Assembly (NCBI RefSeq): GCF_900113875.1 | Contig: NZ_FORA01000001.1 | Location: 1-64,000 of the forward strand | DNA: 64,000 nt | Direction: 5' to 3' | From: Jannaschia pohangensis | GTDB lineage: Bacteria; Pseudomonadota; Alphaproteobacteria; Rhodobacterales; Rhodobacteraceae | Shown here: piece after piece, positions 36,044 through 46,877 of the stretch | Numbering within the stretch: the first letter of the stretch is position 1 | Layout: each line of letters begins with the position of its first letter | Position numbers and translations under genes: made by a program | Notes under the pieces: model-generated | What the model saw: only the letters and a program-made list of their open reading frames with translations | Databases searched by the model: none | What the model was told of the DNA's origin: nothing

Positions 36044-38713
36044 TTGAGCGGCATGACTGCGACTCTGCGCCGCCTTCGGACGGGCTCTCTTGTCCTTTTG
36101 CTGGTGGGCATCATTGCGGGCATCGTCGCCCTCGCCACCGCACAGGGGACAACCCGAGTCTTTCTGCTGATCGCCGCAGGGGGCATGATCGGCCTAGTCG
36201 TCCTGCTGCAGGGCTATGCCATTCTTGCCGAGCGTGTTGCGCGCAAGAAGCTCCGGATCGTGATGGAATTTCTCGAACACGACAGCGCGCCCGGCTTCTG
36301 CACTGATGAAGATGGCGCCATCTTCGCCCAGAACCTCTCTGCCATAGACCGCTTCGGTGCCAAGCACGGCGAGACGATGACCCGCACGCTGGAGCCGCTG
36401 TTCGCCAACCCCGATTCCGTCGTCCATCGCCTGCGCTCTGCCGCCCTCGGCCGCACCTCCGCCCGCGAAGACGTCGTAACCCGTCGCGGCCATGTCCGGG
36501 TTGCGGTGCATCGCGTGCCGGGCGGCTTCCTGTGGCGGCTCGAGGATCTGGCCGACCGCCCGCAGCGGACGTCCGACGGTGTCGGCCTGCCGATCCTGAC
36601 GTTCGGGCCCTCGGGCACGGTTCTCTACATGAACGAGGTGCTTCGCGGTTTGATCGGACGGCGGGTCAAACGCCTGCGCGACGTGTTTGAATCGGTGCCG
36701 CTGCGCAATGGTCGGCTGAATCGCCTTCTCTCGAAGGAAGGGTCGCAGACCGTCCGGACCGTCTTGTCCGAGCCGGTGAACGGGCGACAGGAGGTCTTCG
36801 TTCTGCCGGGTGGCGAAGCGATCGAGGGCCAGGTCGACCTCGATTCCCTGCCGGTCGCGATGTTGCGCCTGGATTCCGAGGGGCGTGTGGTTTTCGCCAA
36901 CCACCTTGCCCAGGATCTGCTGCCCGCTTGCAGCAACACACAGGAACCGCGCCTTGCCGCCATGGTCGAGGGGCTTGGGCGCAGTGTTCGCGAGTGGGTG
37001 GGAGAGGCTGCCGCCGGGCGCGGGCTCTATCGCCCCGAGACGGTTCGCATGACGGGGGCCGAAACCGAGACGTATTTGCAGATCACGCTCGGGCGGCCCC
37101 TGCAGGACGGCGAAGGCGGTCTGCTGGCCGTACTCAATGATGCCACCGAACTGAAAACGCTCGAGGCACAATTCGTCCAAAGCCAGAAGATGCAGGCCAT
37201 CGGCCAACTGGCAGGCGGGGTTGCCCATGACTTCAACAACCTGCTGACCGCGATTTCGGGCCACTGCGACCTTATGCTGCTCAGACATGCTGAAGGGGAC
37301 GAGGATTACGCCGATCTCATGCAGGTGACGCAGAATGCGAACCGTGCGGCGGCGTTGGTCGGCCAGTTGCTCGCGTTCTCGCGCAAGCAAACGCTCGAAA
37401 TGCAGCCGATCAATCTGCGTGAAACCCTCGGCGATCTGGCGCATCTGTTGAACCGGCTGGTTGGCGAACGGGTCACGCTGCGCCTTGAACATGATCCGGC
37501 CCTGCTTCCGATCCGTGGGGATCGTCGGCAACTCGAACAGGTTTTGATGAACCTTGTCGTCAATGCGCGCGATGCGATGCCCGATGGTGGCGAAATCCGT
37601 ATCCAGACCGAATGTCGCTTTCTGGAACAGCCGCTGTTGCGCGACCGCGTGAATGTGCCCGTCGGACAATATGTCGTCCTTCAGGTCAGCGATCAGGGCA
37701 GCGGAATCAGCCCCGACAACCTGGCGCGCATATTCGAGCCGTTTTTCACCACCAAGCGGCCGGGCGAGGGTACCGGGCTCGGGCTTTCGATGGCCTATGG
37801 CATCATCAAGCAGTCCGGCGGCTATATCTTTGCCGACAGTCGCATCGGGCAGGGCACGGTATTCAGCTTGTTCTTTCCGGCGATGTCCGGCGAGCAACCC
37901 CAGGTCGCCGGTGCGGCCGCCGAAGTCGAAGTCGAACAGGTCGAACACATACTCGCGAACCCTGAAGCTGATATTCCCGCAGAGCAGATAATCGAAGTCG
38001 ATGCCGAAGAATTTGCTTACGAAGAGGATTGTGACGTCGCGGAATTGGAGGCTTATGAAATTGAGGGCTCGCCCGTGGACGAAGATGCTGGCCAGGTAGC
38101 GGATGAGCACTCGCTTGAGACCCTGCTGAACGGGGTGCTCAACAAGGCCTGGAACGATGCCGACCCGGACCCTGCAGAGCCTGCGCAGGAAGAAATCCTT
38201 CTTTCGGCAGAGGCAGAAGGCGTCTCAGGGACCGAAGATCTGGCAGTGACAGAGATCGTTTCTCCGCCAGTGGTCACGGCATCTGCCGATATTGCGCCGA
38301 CGCCGCCAGTGCAGTCAGCCCCGGATACGGCCTTTGGGCCCGACCCATCGCGTCCGGTCGTTCTGCTTGTCGAGGATGAGGCGCCGGTACGGGCGTTTGC
38401 GTCGCGCGCCCTTCGCCTGCGTGGTTACAATGTTCTTGAGGCCGATTGTGCCGAAGCCGCCCTCGACCGGCTCGCTGACCAGGAACTTGCCGTCGATCTT
38501 TTCGTGACCGACGTCATGATGCCAGGTCTGGACGGGCCCTCGTGGGTCCGTGAAGCGATGAAGGCCCGGCCTGATGTGCGAACGGTTTTCATGTCCGGCT
38601 ACACGCAGGATGCCCTGTCTGAGACGAGCGTACCGATCCCCAATGCGATGTTTCTGGCCAAACCGTTCTCACTCGCCGACCTGACGCGCACGGTCGAACG
38701 GGCGCTGTCATGA
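36044..38713 (+). CDS. cckA: CckA-type hybrid histidine kinase
   Basis: An 889-residue membrane kinase that feeds phosphate through ChpT to CtrA. Two membrane helices lie near residues 10-65, then PAS-like regions. The phosphoacceptor His is in [20 protein letters not shown] near residue 394. The ATPase domain has [24 protein letters not shown] and [14 protein letters not shown] receiver domain closes the protein ([15 protein letters not shown], Asp near 822). Between the ATPase and receiver lies an unusual acidic linker of about 150 residues (nt 37885-38350). TTG 36044 has GGGGAGA six bases upstream; ATG 36053 is the alternative. Confidence 0.9.
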   Translation: MSGMTATLRRLRTGSLVLLLVGIIAGIVALATAQGTTRVFLLIAAGGMIGLVVLLQGYAILAERVARKKLRIVMEFLEHDSAPGFCTDEDGAIFAQNLSAIDRFGAKHGETMTRTLEPLFANPDSVVHRLRSAALGRTSAREDVVTRRGHVRVAVHRVPGGFLWRLEDLADRPQRTSDGVGLPILTFGPSGTVLYMNEVLRGLIGRRVKRLRDVFESVPLRNGRLNRLLSKEGSQTVRTVLSEPVNGRQEVFVLPGGEAIEGQVDLDSLPVAMLRLDSEGRVVFANHLAQDLLPACSNTQEPRLAAMVEGLGRSVREWVGEAAAGRGLYRPETVRMTGAETETYLQITLGRPLQDGEGGLLAVLNDATELKTLEAQFVQSQKMQAIGQLAGGVAHDFNNLLTAISGHCDLMLLRHAEGDEDYADLMQVTQNANRAAALVGQLLAFSRKQTLEMQPINLRETLGDLAHLLNRLVGERVTLRLEHDPALLPIRGDRRQLEQVLMNLVVNARDAMPDGGEIRIQTECRFLEQPLLRDRVNVPVGQYVVLQVSDQGSGISPDNLARIFEPFFTTKRPGEGTGLGLSMAYGIIKQSGGYIFADSRIGQGTVFSLFFPAMSGEQPQVAGAAAEVEVEQVEHILANPEADIPAEQIIEVDAEEFAYEEDCDVAELEAYEIEGSPVDEDAGQVADEHSLETLLNGVLNKAWNDADPDPAEPAQEEILLSAEAEGVSGTEDLAVTEIVSPPVVTASADIAPTPPVQSAPDTAFGPDPSRPVVLLVEDEAPVRAFASRALRLRGYNVLEADCAEAALDRLADQELAVDLFVTDVMMPGLDGPSWVREAMKARPDVRTVFMSGYTQDALSETSVPIPNAMFLAKPFSLADLTRTVERALS

Positions 38714-38729
38714 TGGCGATGGAACAGGC

Positions 38730-39317
38730 CTAAGCCTGTCTTGTCAGCGTTTTCCACAGGGCGAAATCGGCGGCGGCCTGCTTCTCGAGGCGGCTCCGCA
38801 TTTTTTCCGAAAGCGTCAGTTCAATGACCGGCGATACGTTCAAACGCGGCAAGTCTATGCTGCGTCCCAAGCGATCCTGAAGAAATCCCAAAAGATCCTC
38901 AGGCCTATCGTAACGGAAAAGGTAATCGACTCCTCCCTCAAGGAATTGTGCCTGCGATCCCACGCGCGCGAATTCCGGCGGCTTCGCGGAAAGATAGGCG
39001 TCGATGAACTCGTCAAAGCTGACCTTGGCCGTGGAATTCGGATGACCGTCGAGCTGCGGGCGACCGCGATACCGATACCAACTTCCGAGCCAGGAGATCG
39101 GCTCTCGCATGACGGCGCAGAGAGCGAGCGGACGCTTGCCCTTTTGCTCAAAGAACCCCGAAAGCTCCCTTCGGAATTTGCGGACGGTGCAATGTTTCAA
39201 CCCGGGCGGATTGAGAATAGCGGCATCAGCAAAAGGCGTCAGCGCCTGTTCCAGAGCTGTCGTGCCAGTCTTCGGTACCGCGAGAATTGCGAGCTGCTCC
39301 TTCCAGAAAATCAGCAT
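38730..39317 (-). CDS. Sulfotransferase-fold protein
   Basis: A 195-residue protein with a P-loop-like 5'-phosphosulfate motif AVPKTGTTALEQAL near residues 14-27 and a 3' motif CAVMREPISWLGSWYRYR near 68-85. Rhodobacteraceae relatives are, as I recall, often mislabelled gamma-glutamyl kinase; no kinase motif is present. It converges with cckA (16 bases apart) and is divergent from recA. Base composition is lower in GC than its neighbours. Acceptor unknown. Confidence 0.72.
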   Translation of the reverse strand: MLIFWKEQLAILAVPKTGTTALEQALTPFADAAILNPPGLKHCTVRKFRRELSGFFEQKGKRPLALCAVMREPISWLGSWYRYRGRPQLDGHPNSTAKVSFDEFIDAYLSAKPPEFARVGSQAQFLEGGVDYLFRYDRPEDLLGFLQDRLGRSIDLPRLNVSPVIELTLSEKMRSRLEKQAAADFALWKTLTRQA

Positions 39318-39374
39318 GGATCGGTTTCGCCTCGCTTGCGGTAACGGATATTTAACCTTGAGGCAGCATCATCG

Positions 39375-39397
39375 TTGCAAGTCGAAAAGACTTGCAA
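39375..39397. promoter_or_regulatory. Perfect inverted repeat upstream of recA
   Basis: TTGCAAGTC, GAAAA, GACTTGCAA: nine-base arms and a five-base loop. It lies three bases before the first LexA box and could be a second operator or a transcription stop for the divergent sulfotransferase gene's antisense side. Confidence 0.6.
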
Positions 39398-39399
39398 AT

Positions 39400-39414
39400 G
39401 TTCCGCGTCTGTTC
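39400..39414. promoter_or_regulatory. LexA (SOS) box 1 of recA
   Basis: GTTCCGCGTCTGTTC is an exact GTTC-N7-GTTC, the alphaproteobacterial LexA site. It lies 81 bases upstream of the recA start and supports SOS induction. Confidence 0.88.
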
Positions 39415-39429
39415 CATTTGGGTGAGTAG

Positions 39430-39444
39430 GAACAAGACGAGAAC
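39430..39444. promoter_or_regulatory. LexA (SOS) box 2 of recA
   Basis: GAACAAGACGAGAAC is an exact GAAC-N7-GAAC, the reverse complement orientation of the LexA site, 51 bases before recA. Two boxes 15 bases apart suggest cooperative repression. Confidence 0.82.
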
Positions 39445-39494
39445 GCAAACCAACGTTGCCGCTTTGATGGCAGCATGCAACAAGGGCGCAAATC

Positions 39495-40565
39495 ATGGCA
39501 ACGGCGAACTTACTCGATATGGGCGAAAAACGCAGCGCGGACAAACAGAAGGCCCTCGATAGCGCCTTGGCGCAGATCGAACGGCAATTCGGCAAGGGCT
39601 CGATCATGAAGTTGGGCGGCCAGAACCAGCTGCCCGAGATCGAGGCGACTTCGACCGGGTCGCTTGGCCTCGATATCGCGCTTGGCATCGGCGGCCTTCC
39701 CAAGGGCCGGATCATCGAGATTTACGGACCGGAAAGTTCGGGCAAGACGACCCTGACGCTCCATGCGATTGCGGAAGAGCAGAAGAAGGGCGGTGTCTGC
39801 GCGTTTGTCGACGCCGAACATGCATTCGACCCGCAATACGCCAAGAAGCTTGGCGTGAATCTCGACGAGTTGCTGATTTCCCAGCCCGATACGGGCGAGC
39901 AGGCGCTGGAGATCACGGATACGCTGGTCCGCTCGGGCGCGGTCAGCATGGTGGTCGTCGATTCTGTTGCGGCCCTGACACCCAAGTCGGAACTCGAAGG
40001 CGATATGGGCGACAGTTCGGTCGGCGTTCACGCCCGACTGATGAGCCAGGCGATGCGCAAGCTGACGGGATCGATTTCCCGATCGAATTGCATGGTGATT
40101 TTCATCAACCAGATCCGGATGAAGATCGGCGTGATGTTTGGCTCGCCAGAGACGACGACCGGTGGCAACGCCTTGAAGTTCTATGCTTCCGTCCGTCTCG
40201 ACATTCGTCGAATCGGCTCGATCAAGGACCGGGATGAAGTTGTCGGGAACCTGACAAAAGTGAAGGTGGTCAAGAACAAGGTCGCCCCGCCATTCAAGCA
40301 GGTCGAATTCGACATCATGTATGGCGAGGGCATCTCCAAGACGGGCGAGTTGCTCGACCTGGGCGTCAAGGGCGGTGTCGTGGAGAAGTCGGGAGCCTGG
40401 TATTCCTACGGCGACGAACGGATCGGGCAGGGACGCGAGAATTCGAAACAATTTCTCAAGGACAACCCGGCGATCGCGGATGAAATCGAAGACAAGATCA
40501 GGGCGGCCCATGGTCTCGATTTCGATATGAAACACGACGAGCGAGACGACGTCATCGACGACTGA
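39495..40565 (+). CDS. recA: Recombinase RecA
   Basis: A 356-residue protein with the standard RecA core: Walker [14 protein letters not shown] near residues 78-90, [21 protein letters not shown] for Walker B and loop L1, and [17 protein letters not shown]-like L2 region (reads [22 protein letters not shown]). The acidic tail (DERDDVIDD) is present. It binds single-stranded DNA, drives strand exchange and triggers LexA self-cleavage. Two LexA boxes precede it and an intrinsic terminator follows. Confidence 0.97.
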   Translation: MATANLLDMGEKRSADKQKALDSALAQIERQFGKGSIMKLGGQNQLPEIEATSTGSLGLDIALGIGGLPKGRIIEIYGPESSGKTTLTLHAIAEEQKKGGVCAFVDAEHAFDPQYAKKLGVNLDELLISQPDTGEQALEITDTLVRSGAVSMVVVDSVAALTPKSELEGDMGDSSVGVHARLMSQAMRKLTGSISRSNCMVIFINQIRMKIGVMFGSPETTTGGNALKFYASVRLDIRRIGSIKDRDEVVGNLTKVKVVKNKVAPPFKQVEFDIMYGEGISKTGELLDLGVKGGVVEKSGAWYSYGDERIGQGRENSKQFLKDNPAIADEIEDKIRAAHGLDFDMKHDERDDVIDD

Positions 40566-40598
40566 ACTCCGGGCCTGATCAAGCAGTGCCGGAAACCG

Positions 40599-40627
40599 GG
40601 GGCCGCGTGCAAACGTCGGCCCCTTTT
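40599..40627 (+). terminator. Intrinsic terminator after recA
   Basis: GGGGCCG and CGGCCCC arms around an 11-base loop, followed by TTTT. It lies 34 bases past the recA stop and separates it from alaS. Confidence 0.85.
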
Positions 40628-40687
40628 GCTTGTCCAGACCTCGGCGTGGGGATAGGACAAGCGCGCATGTGAGCAGAGGGATGACCC

Positions 40688-43336
40688 ATGGCCGGCCTGA
40701 ATGATATTCGTACGAAGTTTCTGGAGTACTTCGCCCGCAATGGACATGCAAAGGTGGAGTCGAGCCCGCTCGTCCCCCGCAATGACCCGACCCTGATGTT
40801 CACGAATTCGGGCATGGTTCAGTTCAAGAACGTCTTCACCGGTGTGGAGCATCGTGATTACAACCGCGCAACCACCTCGCAGAAATGCGTGCGAGCCGGG
40901 GGCAAGCACAACGATCTGGACAATGTCGGTTATACCGCACGCCACCATACCTTTTTCGAAATGTTGGGAAACTTCAGCTTTGGGGATTACTTCAAAGCCG
41001 ATGCGATTCCCTTTGCCTGGGAGCTGATCACCAAGGAATTCGGGATCGATCCGAAGCGGCTTCTGGTCACCGTTTACCATACCGACGATGAGGCGGCCGC
41101 GATCTGGAAGAAGGTGGCGGGTCTGTCCGACGACCGGATCATCCGCATTCCGACGAATGACAATTTCTGGATGATGGGCCCGACCGGACCCTGCGGACCC
41201 TGCACCGAGATTTTCTATGATCACGGCGACCATATTCCCGGCGGACCCCCGGGAAGTCCGGATGAAGACGGCGACCGGTTCATCGAGATCTGGAACCTGG
41301 TCTTCATGCAATATGAGCAGTTCGAGGATGGGACGCGGCGCGACCTGGCTGCCCAAAGTATTGACACCGGCATGGGGCTGGAACGGGTCGGCGCGCTTCT
41401 GCAGGGCAAGCATGACAATTACGACACCGACCTGATGCGTGCGTTGATCGAGGCGAGTGCCCACGCGACGTCGACCGAACCCGATGGGCCGGACAATATC
41501 CACCACCGCGTGATCGCCGACCACCTGCGGTCGACCTCCTTCCTGATCGCGGATGGGGTGATGCCGTCCAATGAGGGGCGCGGCTATGTCCTGCGCCGGA
41601 TCATGCGGCGGGCGATGCGTCACGCCCATCAGGCGGGCGCGAAGGATACGGTGATGCACCGCCTTGTCCCCGCGCTGGTGACCCAGATGGGGCAGCATTA
41701 TCCAGAGCTGGTCCGGGCCAAGTCCTTGATCGAAGAGACTTTGCGGGGCGAGGAAGAGCGGTTCCGCACGACGCTGGACCGCGGGTTGCGCCTGCTTGAG
41801 GACGAGGTCAGCAAGCTTCCCGATGGTGGCGTTCTGGGGGGGGAGGCTGCGTTCAAACTCTATGACACATATGGATTTCCGCTGGATCTGACGCAGGATG
41901 CGCTGCGCGAAAAGGGGCTGAAGGTCGACACGGAGGGGTTCGATGCCTCCATGGCCGAGCAGAAGGCCCGGGCGCGTGCGGCCTGGGCCGGGTCGGGGGA
42001 GCAGGCGGATGCTGCCATCTGGTTCGATCTTGCGGACCGGTTCGGAACCACCGAATTCCTGGGCTACGATACCGAAACCGCCGAAGGTCAGATCCTTGCA
42101 CTCGTGTCGGATGGCGCCGAAACGCCGTCGGCCAAAGCCGGGCAAACGGTGGCGATCGTGGTTAACCAGACGCCATTCTACGCGGAAAGCGGCGGTCAGG
42201 TCGGCGATACCGGAACGATCCGGACCGAAGGTGGACGCGCGCGGATCACCGACACCCGCAAATCGGCGGGCGTCTTCATGCATGTGGCCACGGTCGAAGA
42301 GGGCGAAATCGCACCGGGGCAAACCGCAGAGTTGAATGTCGATCACGCTCGCCGTTCCGCGATCCGGGCCAACCATTCCGCCACCCATCTGCTGCACGAA
42401 GCATTGCGGGGGGCTTTGGGCGATCATGTCGCGCAGCGCGGCTCGCTCAATGCGCCCGACCGTCTCCGTTTCGATTTCAGTCATGGCCATGCGGTCACGG
42501 TCGAACAATTGGCGCAGGTCGAAGCCGAGGTGAACGGGTTCATCCGCCAGAATACGCCGGTGACCACCCGTATCATGGAGCCGGACGCCGCGCGCGACCT
42601 GGGGGCGCAGGCGCTATTTGGCGAAAAATACGGTGACGAGGTTCGGGTTGTCTCGATGGGTCAGCAGGCCGGATCGGGGAAGGGTGCGGACAAGCGGACC
42701 TATTCGATCGAACTCTGCGGCGGCACCCATGTCGGAAATACCGGCGAGATCGGCGCCTTCGTGACCTTGGGCGATCAGGCGTCAAGCGCGGGCGTTCGCC
42801 GGATCGAGGCGCTGACCGGACAGGCGGCGATGGACTTCCTGCGTGCGCAGGATCGTCGCGTCTCCGAGCTTGCCAATATCTTCAAGGTTCAGCCCGAGGA
42901 GGTGGGCGACCGCGTCCGCGCCCTCATGGACGAGCGGAAGGCGTTGCAGGCCGAAGTTGCGGACCTTCGCCGTGAACTGGCCATGGGGTCGGGGGCGGAA
43001 GCGCAGGAAATCAACGGGATGAAGGCCGTTCTTCAAGTACTATCCGGTGTTTCCGGCAAGGATCTCGGCCCGATGATCGACGCACAGAAACAGGCGCTAG
43101 GCTCCGGCGTCATCGTCTTTGTGGCAGACACAGGCGGAAAGCCCGCCGTCGCGGCCGGAGTTACCAAGGACCTGACCGACAAGGTCTCTGCCGTCGATCT
43201 GGTCAAGGCCGCGGTCGAAGCGCTTGGCGGTCGGGGTGGCGGCGGTCGTCCCGAGATGGCTCAGGGTGGCGGGGCGGATATCGCGCAGGCGGACGCCGCA
43301 CTGGAGGCCGTGCGGGCGGTGATCGCGGGCGCCTAG
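40688..43336 (+). CDS. alaS: Alanine--tRNA ligase
   Basis: An 882-residue class II synthetase. The aminoacylation core starts [37 protein letters not shown] in canonical fashion. The editing domain has the Zn-binding [13 protein letters not shown] and [15 protein letters not shown]-terminal DHHA1 domain ends with the Gly-rich [16 protein letters not shown]. It charges tRNA-Ala and hydrolyses mis-charged Ser and Gly. Its stop shares a CTAG with the convergent SMR gene. Confidence 0.96.
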   Translation: MAGLNDIRTKFLEYFARNGHAKVESSPLVPRNDPTLMFTNSGMVQFKNVFTGVEHRDYNRATTSQKCVRAGGKHNDLDNVGYTARHHTFFEMLGNFSFGDYFKADAIPFAWELITKEFGIDPKRLLVTVYHTDDEAAAIWKKVAGLSDDRIIRIPTNDNFWMMGPTGPCGPCTEIFYDHGDHIPGGPPGSPDEDGDRFIEIWNLVFMQYEQFEDGTRRDLAAQSIDTGMGLERVGALLQGKHDNYDTDLMRALIEASAHATSTEPDGPDNIHHRVIADHLRSTSFLIADGVMPSNEGRGYVLRRIMRRAMRHAHQAGAKDTVMHRLVPALVTQMGQHYPELVRAKSLIEETLRGEEERFRTTLDRGLRLLEDEVSKLPDGGVLGGEAAFKLYDTYGFPLDLTQDALREKGLKVDTEGFDASMAEQKARARAAWAGSGEQADAAIWFDLADRFGTTEFLGYDTETAEGQILALVSDGAETPSAKAGQTVAIVVNQTPFYAESGGQVGDTGTIRTEGGRARITDTRKSAGVFMHVATVEEGEIAPGQTAELNVDHARRSAIRANHSATHLLHEALRGALGDHVAQRGSLNAPDRLRFDFSHGHAVTVEQLAQVEAEVNGFIRQNTPVTTRIMEPDAARDLGAQALFGEKYGDEVRVVSMGQQAGSGKGADKRTYSIELCGGTHVGNTGEIGAFVTLGDQASSAGVRRIEALTGQAAMDFLRAQDRRVSELANIFKVQPEEVGDRVRALMDERKALQAEVADLRRELAMGSGAEAQEINGMKAVLQVLSGVSGKDLGPMIDAQKQALGSGVIVFVADTGGKPAVAAGVTKDLTDKVSAVDLVKAAVEALGGRGGGGRPEMAQGGGADIAQADAALEAVRAVIAGA

Positions 43337-43662
43337 TGCCCCGTGGTCCGCGAAAAGACCTGCATCACGACGATCCCGGTCACGATCAGCGCCATGCCGA
43401 TCACCGCCGGTACGTCGAGCTTTTGTCCAAAGGCGATCCAGCCGATGCTGGCGATCAGGACGATTCCGAGGCCGGACCAGATGGCATAGGTCACCCCGAC
43501 CGGGATCGTGCGCAGAACCTGTGACAGCAGGACAAGTGCGACCAGAAAGCAGCTGGCCGCGATGACCGATGGCCAGAACCGTGTGAACCCTTCGGACAGC
43601 TTCAGGGCCGATGTTCCGATGGTTTCGGCCACGATTGCGAAGAACAGGTAAATCCAGTGCAT
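43333..43662 (-). CDS. Small multidrug resistance (SMR) efflux protein
   Basis: A 109-residue inner-membrane protein with four helices. The conserved Glu of helix 1 is present in [19 protein letters not shown] (residue 13), followed by [10 protein letters not shown]-type motif (reads [14 protein letters not shown]). It acts as an antiparallel dimer exporting small cations, likely guanidinium or quaternary ammonium compounds. Start 43662 shares its last base region with the YitT stop (TGATG). It converges with alaS on a shared CTAG. Confidence 0.9.
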   Translation of the reverse strand: MHWIYLFFAIVAETIGTSALKLSEGFTRFWPSVIAASCFLVALVLLSQVLRTIPVGVTYAIWSGLGIVLIASIGWIAFGQKLDVPAVIGMALIVTGIVVMQVFSRTTGH

Positions 43663-44306
43663 CAGCGCCCCACGTAGCGGTCGCGCCGATGATTGACGGC
43701 GATGATCAGGTTGACGATCACCGCCCCCAGGACCGAAGCCGCCACCGCAGGCAGGGGCAGCAGCGCCAGCGCGACGGCAAAGAGGACCGCATCGAACGCC
43801 AGTTGAACCCAGCCCGCCCGGATGCCGAACGCCTCCTGCACCCAAAGCGCCAGGATGCCGATGCCGCCGAGCGATGCACCGTGCCGGAACAGAACGATCA
43901 ACCCCATGCCGATGACCGCACCCGACAGGGCCGAGGCGGCCCATGGGTTCAGTGTCTGGAACGTCACGACCTCGGGCATGACCCGCGACAGGACCGACAC
44001 CATCGTGACGGCGATGGCGGTTTTCACGACAAAGCCCGGGCCCATCCGCAGCCAGCCAAGCACATAGAACGGCAGGTTCACCAGAAAGAACCAGACCCCG
44101 AAAGACCAGTCGGTCGCATAGGACAGGATCACGCCGAGTCCCGCGGTCTGCCCGGTAACAAGCCCCGCCGCAGTCAAGAACTGCACCCCGAGCGCGCAAA
44201 GCGTTGTGCCCAGCAGGAACGCCTGCGAGTCTTCCAGCAGACTGTGACGGAGCGGCGACGGGCGGTGCGGTTCGCGGCTGTCGGACGGGGGCAGGGAGCG
44301 TGTCAT
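43662..44306 (-). CDS. YitT-family membrane protein
   Basis: A 214-residue inner-membrane protein of the YitT (DUF161) family with five to six helices. Characteristic segments are GTTLCALGVQFLTAAGLVTGQTAGLGVIL and GASLGGIGILALWVQEAFGI. The family's transport role is unproven. A basic, Pro-rich cytosolic tail precedes the first helix. It overlaps the SMR gene, so both are probably produced together. Confidence 0.85.
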   Translation of the reverse strand: MTRSLPPSDSREPHRPSPLRHSLLEDSQAFLLGTTLCALGVQFLTAAGLVTGQTAGLGVILSYATDWSFGVWFFLVNLPFYVLGWLRMGPGFVVKTAIAVTMVSVLSRVMPEVVTFQTLNPWAASALSGAVIGMGLIVLFRHGASLGGIGILALWVQEAFGIRAGWVQLAFDAVLFAVALALLPLPAVAASVLGAVIVNLIIAVNHRRDRYVGR

Positions 44307-44385
44307 CCCCGTGACCTATTGCCGGGCGGAACACCTGTCCAGCGACGCAAACGGAAAAAGGGCGCAGCCGATGCCACGCCCTTCT

Positions 44386-44431
44386 TTCTTCTCGGCTCAA
44401 ATATCCCGGGGGTGCGGGGGCTGGCCCCCGC
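44386..44431 (-). repeat. Hairpin plus GATATTTG...GAGAAGAA box after icd
   Basis: On the minus strand a perfect hairpin GCGGGGG-CCAG-CCCCCGC (44431-44414) begins five bases past the icd stop, followed by GATATTTGAGCCGAGAAGAA at 44405-44386. The order hairpin then box is that of 19358-19408. It probably doubles as the icd 3' end. Confidence 0.78.
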
Positions 44432-44435
44432 TGCC

Positions 44436-45650
44436 TTATCCGGCCAGCGCTGCGTTCAGGTTCTGGTCGATTTTTTCCAGGAAACCCATCGTCGTCAGCC
44501 ACTTCTGATCGGGGCCGACCAGCAGGGCCAGGTCCTTGGTCATGTCGCCCGCTTCGACGGTGTCCACGATGACCTTTTCCAGCGTCTCGGCAAACCGCAA
44601 CAGCTGCGCATTGTCGTCCAGCTTGGCGCGGTGCTTCAGACCGCCGGTCCAGGCAAAGATCGACGCGATAGAGTTGGTCGAGGTCTGCTTGCCCGCCTGA
44701 TGCTGGCGGTAGTGGCGGGTGACGGTGCCGTGGGCGGCCTCGGCCTCCACGATCTTGCCGTCGGGCGTCATCAGCTGCGAGGTCATCAGGCCAAGCGAGC
44801 CGAAGCCCTGCGCCACGGTGTCGGACTGCACGTCGCCGTCATAGTTCTTGCAGGCCCAGACATAGCCCCCCGACCACTTCATTGCCGAAGCGACCATGTC
44901 GTCGATCAGGCGGTGCTCATAGGTGATGCCCGCTTCCTTGAACTGGTCGGCGAATTCCGCGTCGAAGATCCGCTGGAAGATCAGCATGAACTGGCCGTCA
45001 TACTGCTTGAGGATCGTGTTCTTGGTCGACAGATAGACCGGGTAGTTGCGCTTGAGGCCATAGTTGAACGACGCCCGCGCGAAATCCTCGATCGACTTGT
45101 CGAGGTTGTACATCGACATGAAGACGCCAGAGGACGGGGCATCGAAGACCTCGTGTTCCTCGACGGTGCCGTCCTCGCCGACGAATTTCATCGACAGCTT
45201 GCCCGGCCCGGGGAACTTCATGTCCGTCGCGCGGTACTGATCGCCAAAGGCGTGGCGACCGATGACGATGGGCTGCGTCCAGCCGGGCACCAGCCGCGGC
45301 ACGTTGGAGCAGATGATCGGCTCGCGGAAGACGACGCCGCCCAGGATGTTGCGGATCGTGCCATTGGGCGAGCGCCACATCTTCTTGAGGCCGAATTCCT
45401 CGACCCGCGCCTCGTCGGGCGTGATCGTGGCGCATTTCACGCCGACGCCGACTTCCTTGATCTTCTCGGCGGCGTCGATGGTGATCTGGTCGTTCGTCTC
45501 GTCACGGGCCTCGATGCCCAGATCGTAGTAGAGCAGGTCGATGTCCAGATACGGCAGGATCAGCTTGTCCTTGATGAACTGCCAGATGATCCGGGTCATT
45601 TCATCGCCGTCGAGCTCGACGACAGGGTTGTCTACCTTGATCTTGGTCAT
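44436..45650 (-). CDS. icd: NADP-dependent isocitrate dehydrogenase
   Basis: A 404-residue homodimeric IDH of the eukaryote-like/alphaproteobacterial class. It starts [31 protein letters not shown]. Substrate and cofactor regions are [21 protein letters not shown]-type loop ([13 protein letters not shown]) and [17 protein letters not shown] for NADP. It converts isocitrate to 2-oxoglutarate in the TCA cycle. The promoter gap 45651-45761 carries inverted repeats. Confidence 0.95.
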   Translation of the reverse strand: MTKIKVDNPVVELDGDEMTRIIWQFIKDKLILPYLDIDLLYYDLGIEARDETNDQITIDAAEKIKEVGVGVKCATITPDEARVEEFGLKKMWRSPNGTIRNILGGVVFREPIICSNVPRLVPGWTQPIVIGRHAFGDQYRATDMKFPGPGKLSMKFVGEDGTVEEHEVFDAPSSGVFMSMYNLDKSIEDFARASFNYGLKRNYPVYLSTKNTILKQYDGQFMLIFQRIFDAEFADQFKEAGITYEHRLIDDMVASAMKWSGGYVWACKNYDGDVQSDTVAQGFGSLGLMTSQLMTPDGKIVEAEAAHGTVTRHYRQHQAGKQTSTNSIASIFAWTGGLKHRAKLDDNAQLLRFAETLEKVIVDTVEAGDMTKDLALLVGPDQKWLTTMGFLEKIDQNLNAALAG

Positions 45651-45683
45651 GGGGGTCTCCGGTGGCGGTTTGATTTGCGGCGT

Positions 45684-45732
45684 CCTAGCGCAAATGCCGA
45701 ACGGACGCTAGGCGGTATACGGTGGCATACCG
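45684..45732. promoter_or_regulatory. Two inverted repeats in the icd promoter region
   Basis: CCTAGCG (45684) pairs with CGCTAGG (45706-45712), and CGGTAT (45713) with ATACCG (45727-45732), directly adjacent. They lie 34-82 bases upstream of the icd start. They could be operators or the terminator of the upstream HD-domain gene. Confidence 0.5.
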
Positions 45733-45761
45733 GAATTTTCGCAGATTGGCTGACGAACCGT

Positions 45762-46340
45762 TTACCGTGCGAAGAACGCCGCGATCCGGGGGCTCAGCCA
45801 GTCCCAGAGGGCGGGCGCGCCACGGGCGATCTGGGTGCCGACACGGATGCGCACCGTCTCTTCGGTCACGTTGTAATCCGTCCAGCTGCCGCCGCCATTG
45901 GAGAGGTTCAGGTTGGGCGGCTGGAACCGGTCGAGCGACTTGGCAAAGATGGCGTCCGGCGTCTCGGCGGCCTCGAATTCATCCCAGAGGGCGCGGAATT
46001 CAGCGGCCTGATCCGCGGGCAGCAGGCCGAAGATGCGGTCTGCCGCGACGGCCTCATCCGCGGCCTGGCCCTGGGTTTCGCCGAAGATCGGCGTGTCGCC
46101 CGCGTCGATCTCGACCAGGTCGTGCAGGATCAGCATCCGGATCACCCGGTCGATCTGCACCCCTTCGGACGCGTGGGGTGCCAGCGTCAGGGCAAAGAGC
46201 GTCAGGTGCCACGAATGCTCGGCGGTGTTCTCATGCCGCGCCCCGTCGGCGTTCCGGGTCGCCCGGATCACCGATTTCAGACGATCCGCTTCGATCAGGA
46301 ATGCCATGCGGGCGTCGAGGTCGGCGTGATCCTGCGACAT
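45762..46340 (-). CDS. HD-domain phosphohydrolase (YfbR/5'-deoxynucleotidase-like)
   Basis: A 192-residue metal-dependent HD protein. Motifs are ENTAEHSWHLTLFAL near residue 35, ILHDLVEIDAGDT near 70 and a later Asp in the C-terminal helices. Family members dephosphorylate deoxynucleoside monophosphates. ATG 46340 overlaps the upstream stop by one base (TGATG); a GTG at 46343 is less likely. Confidence 0.82.
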   Translation of the reverse strand: MSQDHADLDARMAFLIEADRLKSVIRATRNADGARHENTAEHSWHLTLFALTLAPHASEGVQIDRVIRMLILHDLVEIDAGDTPIFGETQGQAADEAVAADRIFGLLPADQAAEFRALWDEFEAAETPDAIFAKSLDRFQPPNLNLSNGGGSWTDYNVTEETVRIRVGTQIARGAPALWDWLSPRIAAFFAR

Positions 46341-46843
46341 CACCCCAGGTCCCAGGGCCCCTTTGGCGCCTGTTTCTCTTCCGGCTTCTCCGCTGGTTTC
46401 TCGGGGGTTTTCGGCGCGGGTTCGGCGGCCTTGGCCGTCTTGCGGGCTTCGTCCGCTTCGGCGGTGCGTGCTGCGGGCCGACTGACGGTGGACTTTGGCT
46501 TCTCCTTCGGCGCGTCCCTGGTCTCGGCCTGAGCCTTTGCGGGCTCCGGGATCGGGGCATCCTCCTCTACGGCATCCTTTGCCGTGGCCTCCGTCTCGTC
46601 CGGTTGAGCGGCCTTGGCCTTCGCTTCGGCGGCCTTTTCCAGGATCCGCGCGTCCAGAAGTTCGTCGGCCCGGATCGCTGCCCGCTGCACGCGGATCGAC
46701 GTGATGAAGGCTTCCTGCAACGTCTGGGAGCTGTCGCCGATCGACTTGGAGATGATGTTGATCATCTCTTCATCGCCCGTCTTGTGGATGTGCTCGATCA
46801 GGCGCGCGGCGAGTTTGTCGGCAAGGTCGTCAGCAAGTGACAC
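46340..46843 (-). CDS. Conserved protein with Ala/Glu/Pro/Lys-rich tail
   Basis: A 167-residue protein. The first 65 residues are helical and protein-like (MSLADDLADKLAARLIEHIH, then SKSIGDSSQTLQEAFITSIRVQRAAIRADELL). The remaining hundred residues are low-complexity, built of Ala, Glu, Pro and Lys, and probably disordered. It ends in GPWDLG. It overlaps the HD gene, so the two may be partners. Function unknown. Confidence 0.7.
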   Translation of the reverse strand: MSLADDLADKLAARLIEHIHKTGDEEMINIISKSIGDSSQTLQEAFITSIRVQRAAIRADELLDARILEKAAEAKAKAAQPDETEATAKDAVEEDAPIPEPAKAQAETRDAPKEKPKSTVSRPAARTAEADEARKTAKAAEPAPKTPEKPAEKPEEKQAPKGPWDLG

Positions 46844-46877
46844 GGGCAGAGTCCTCTCTGGGGGTGGCGATAACCGA

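Noticed and set aside
43611-46532. 973-residue plus-strand frame across YitT, icd and HD genes
   Set aside because: It spans several well-supported minus-strand genes and carries no domain.
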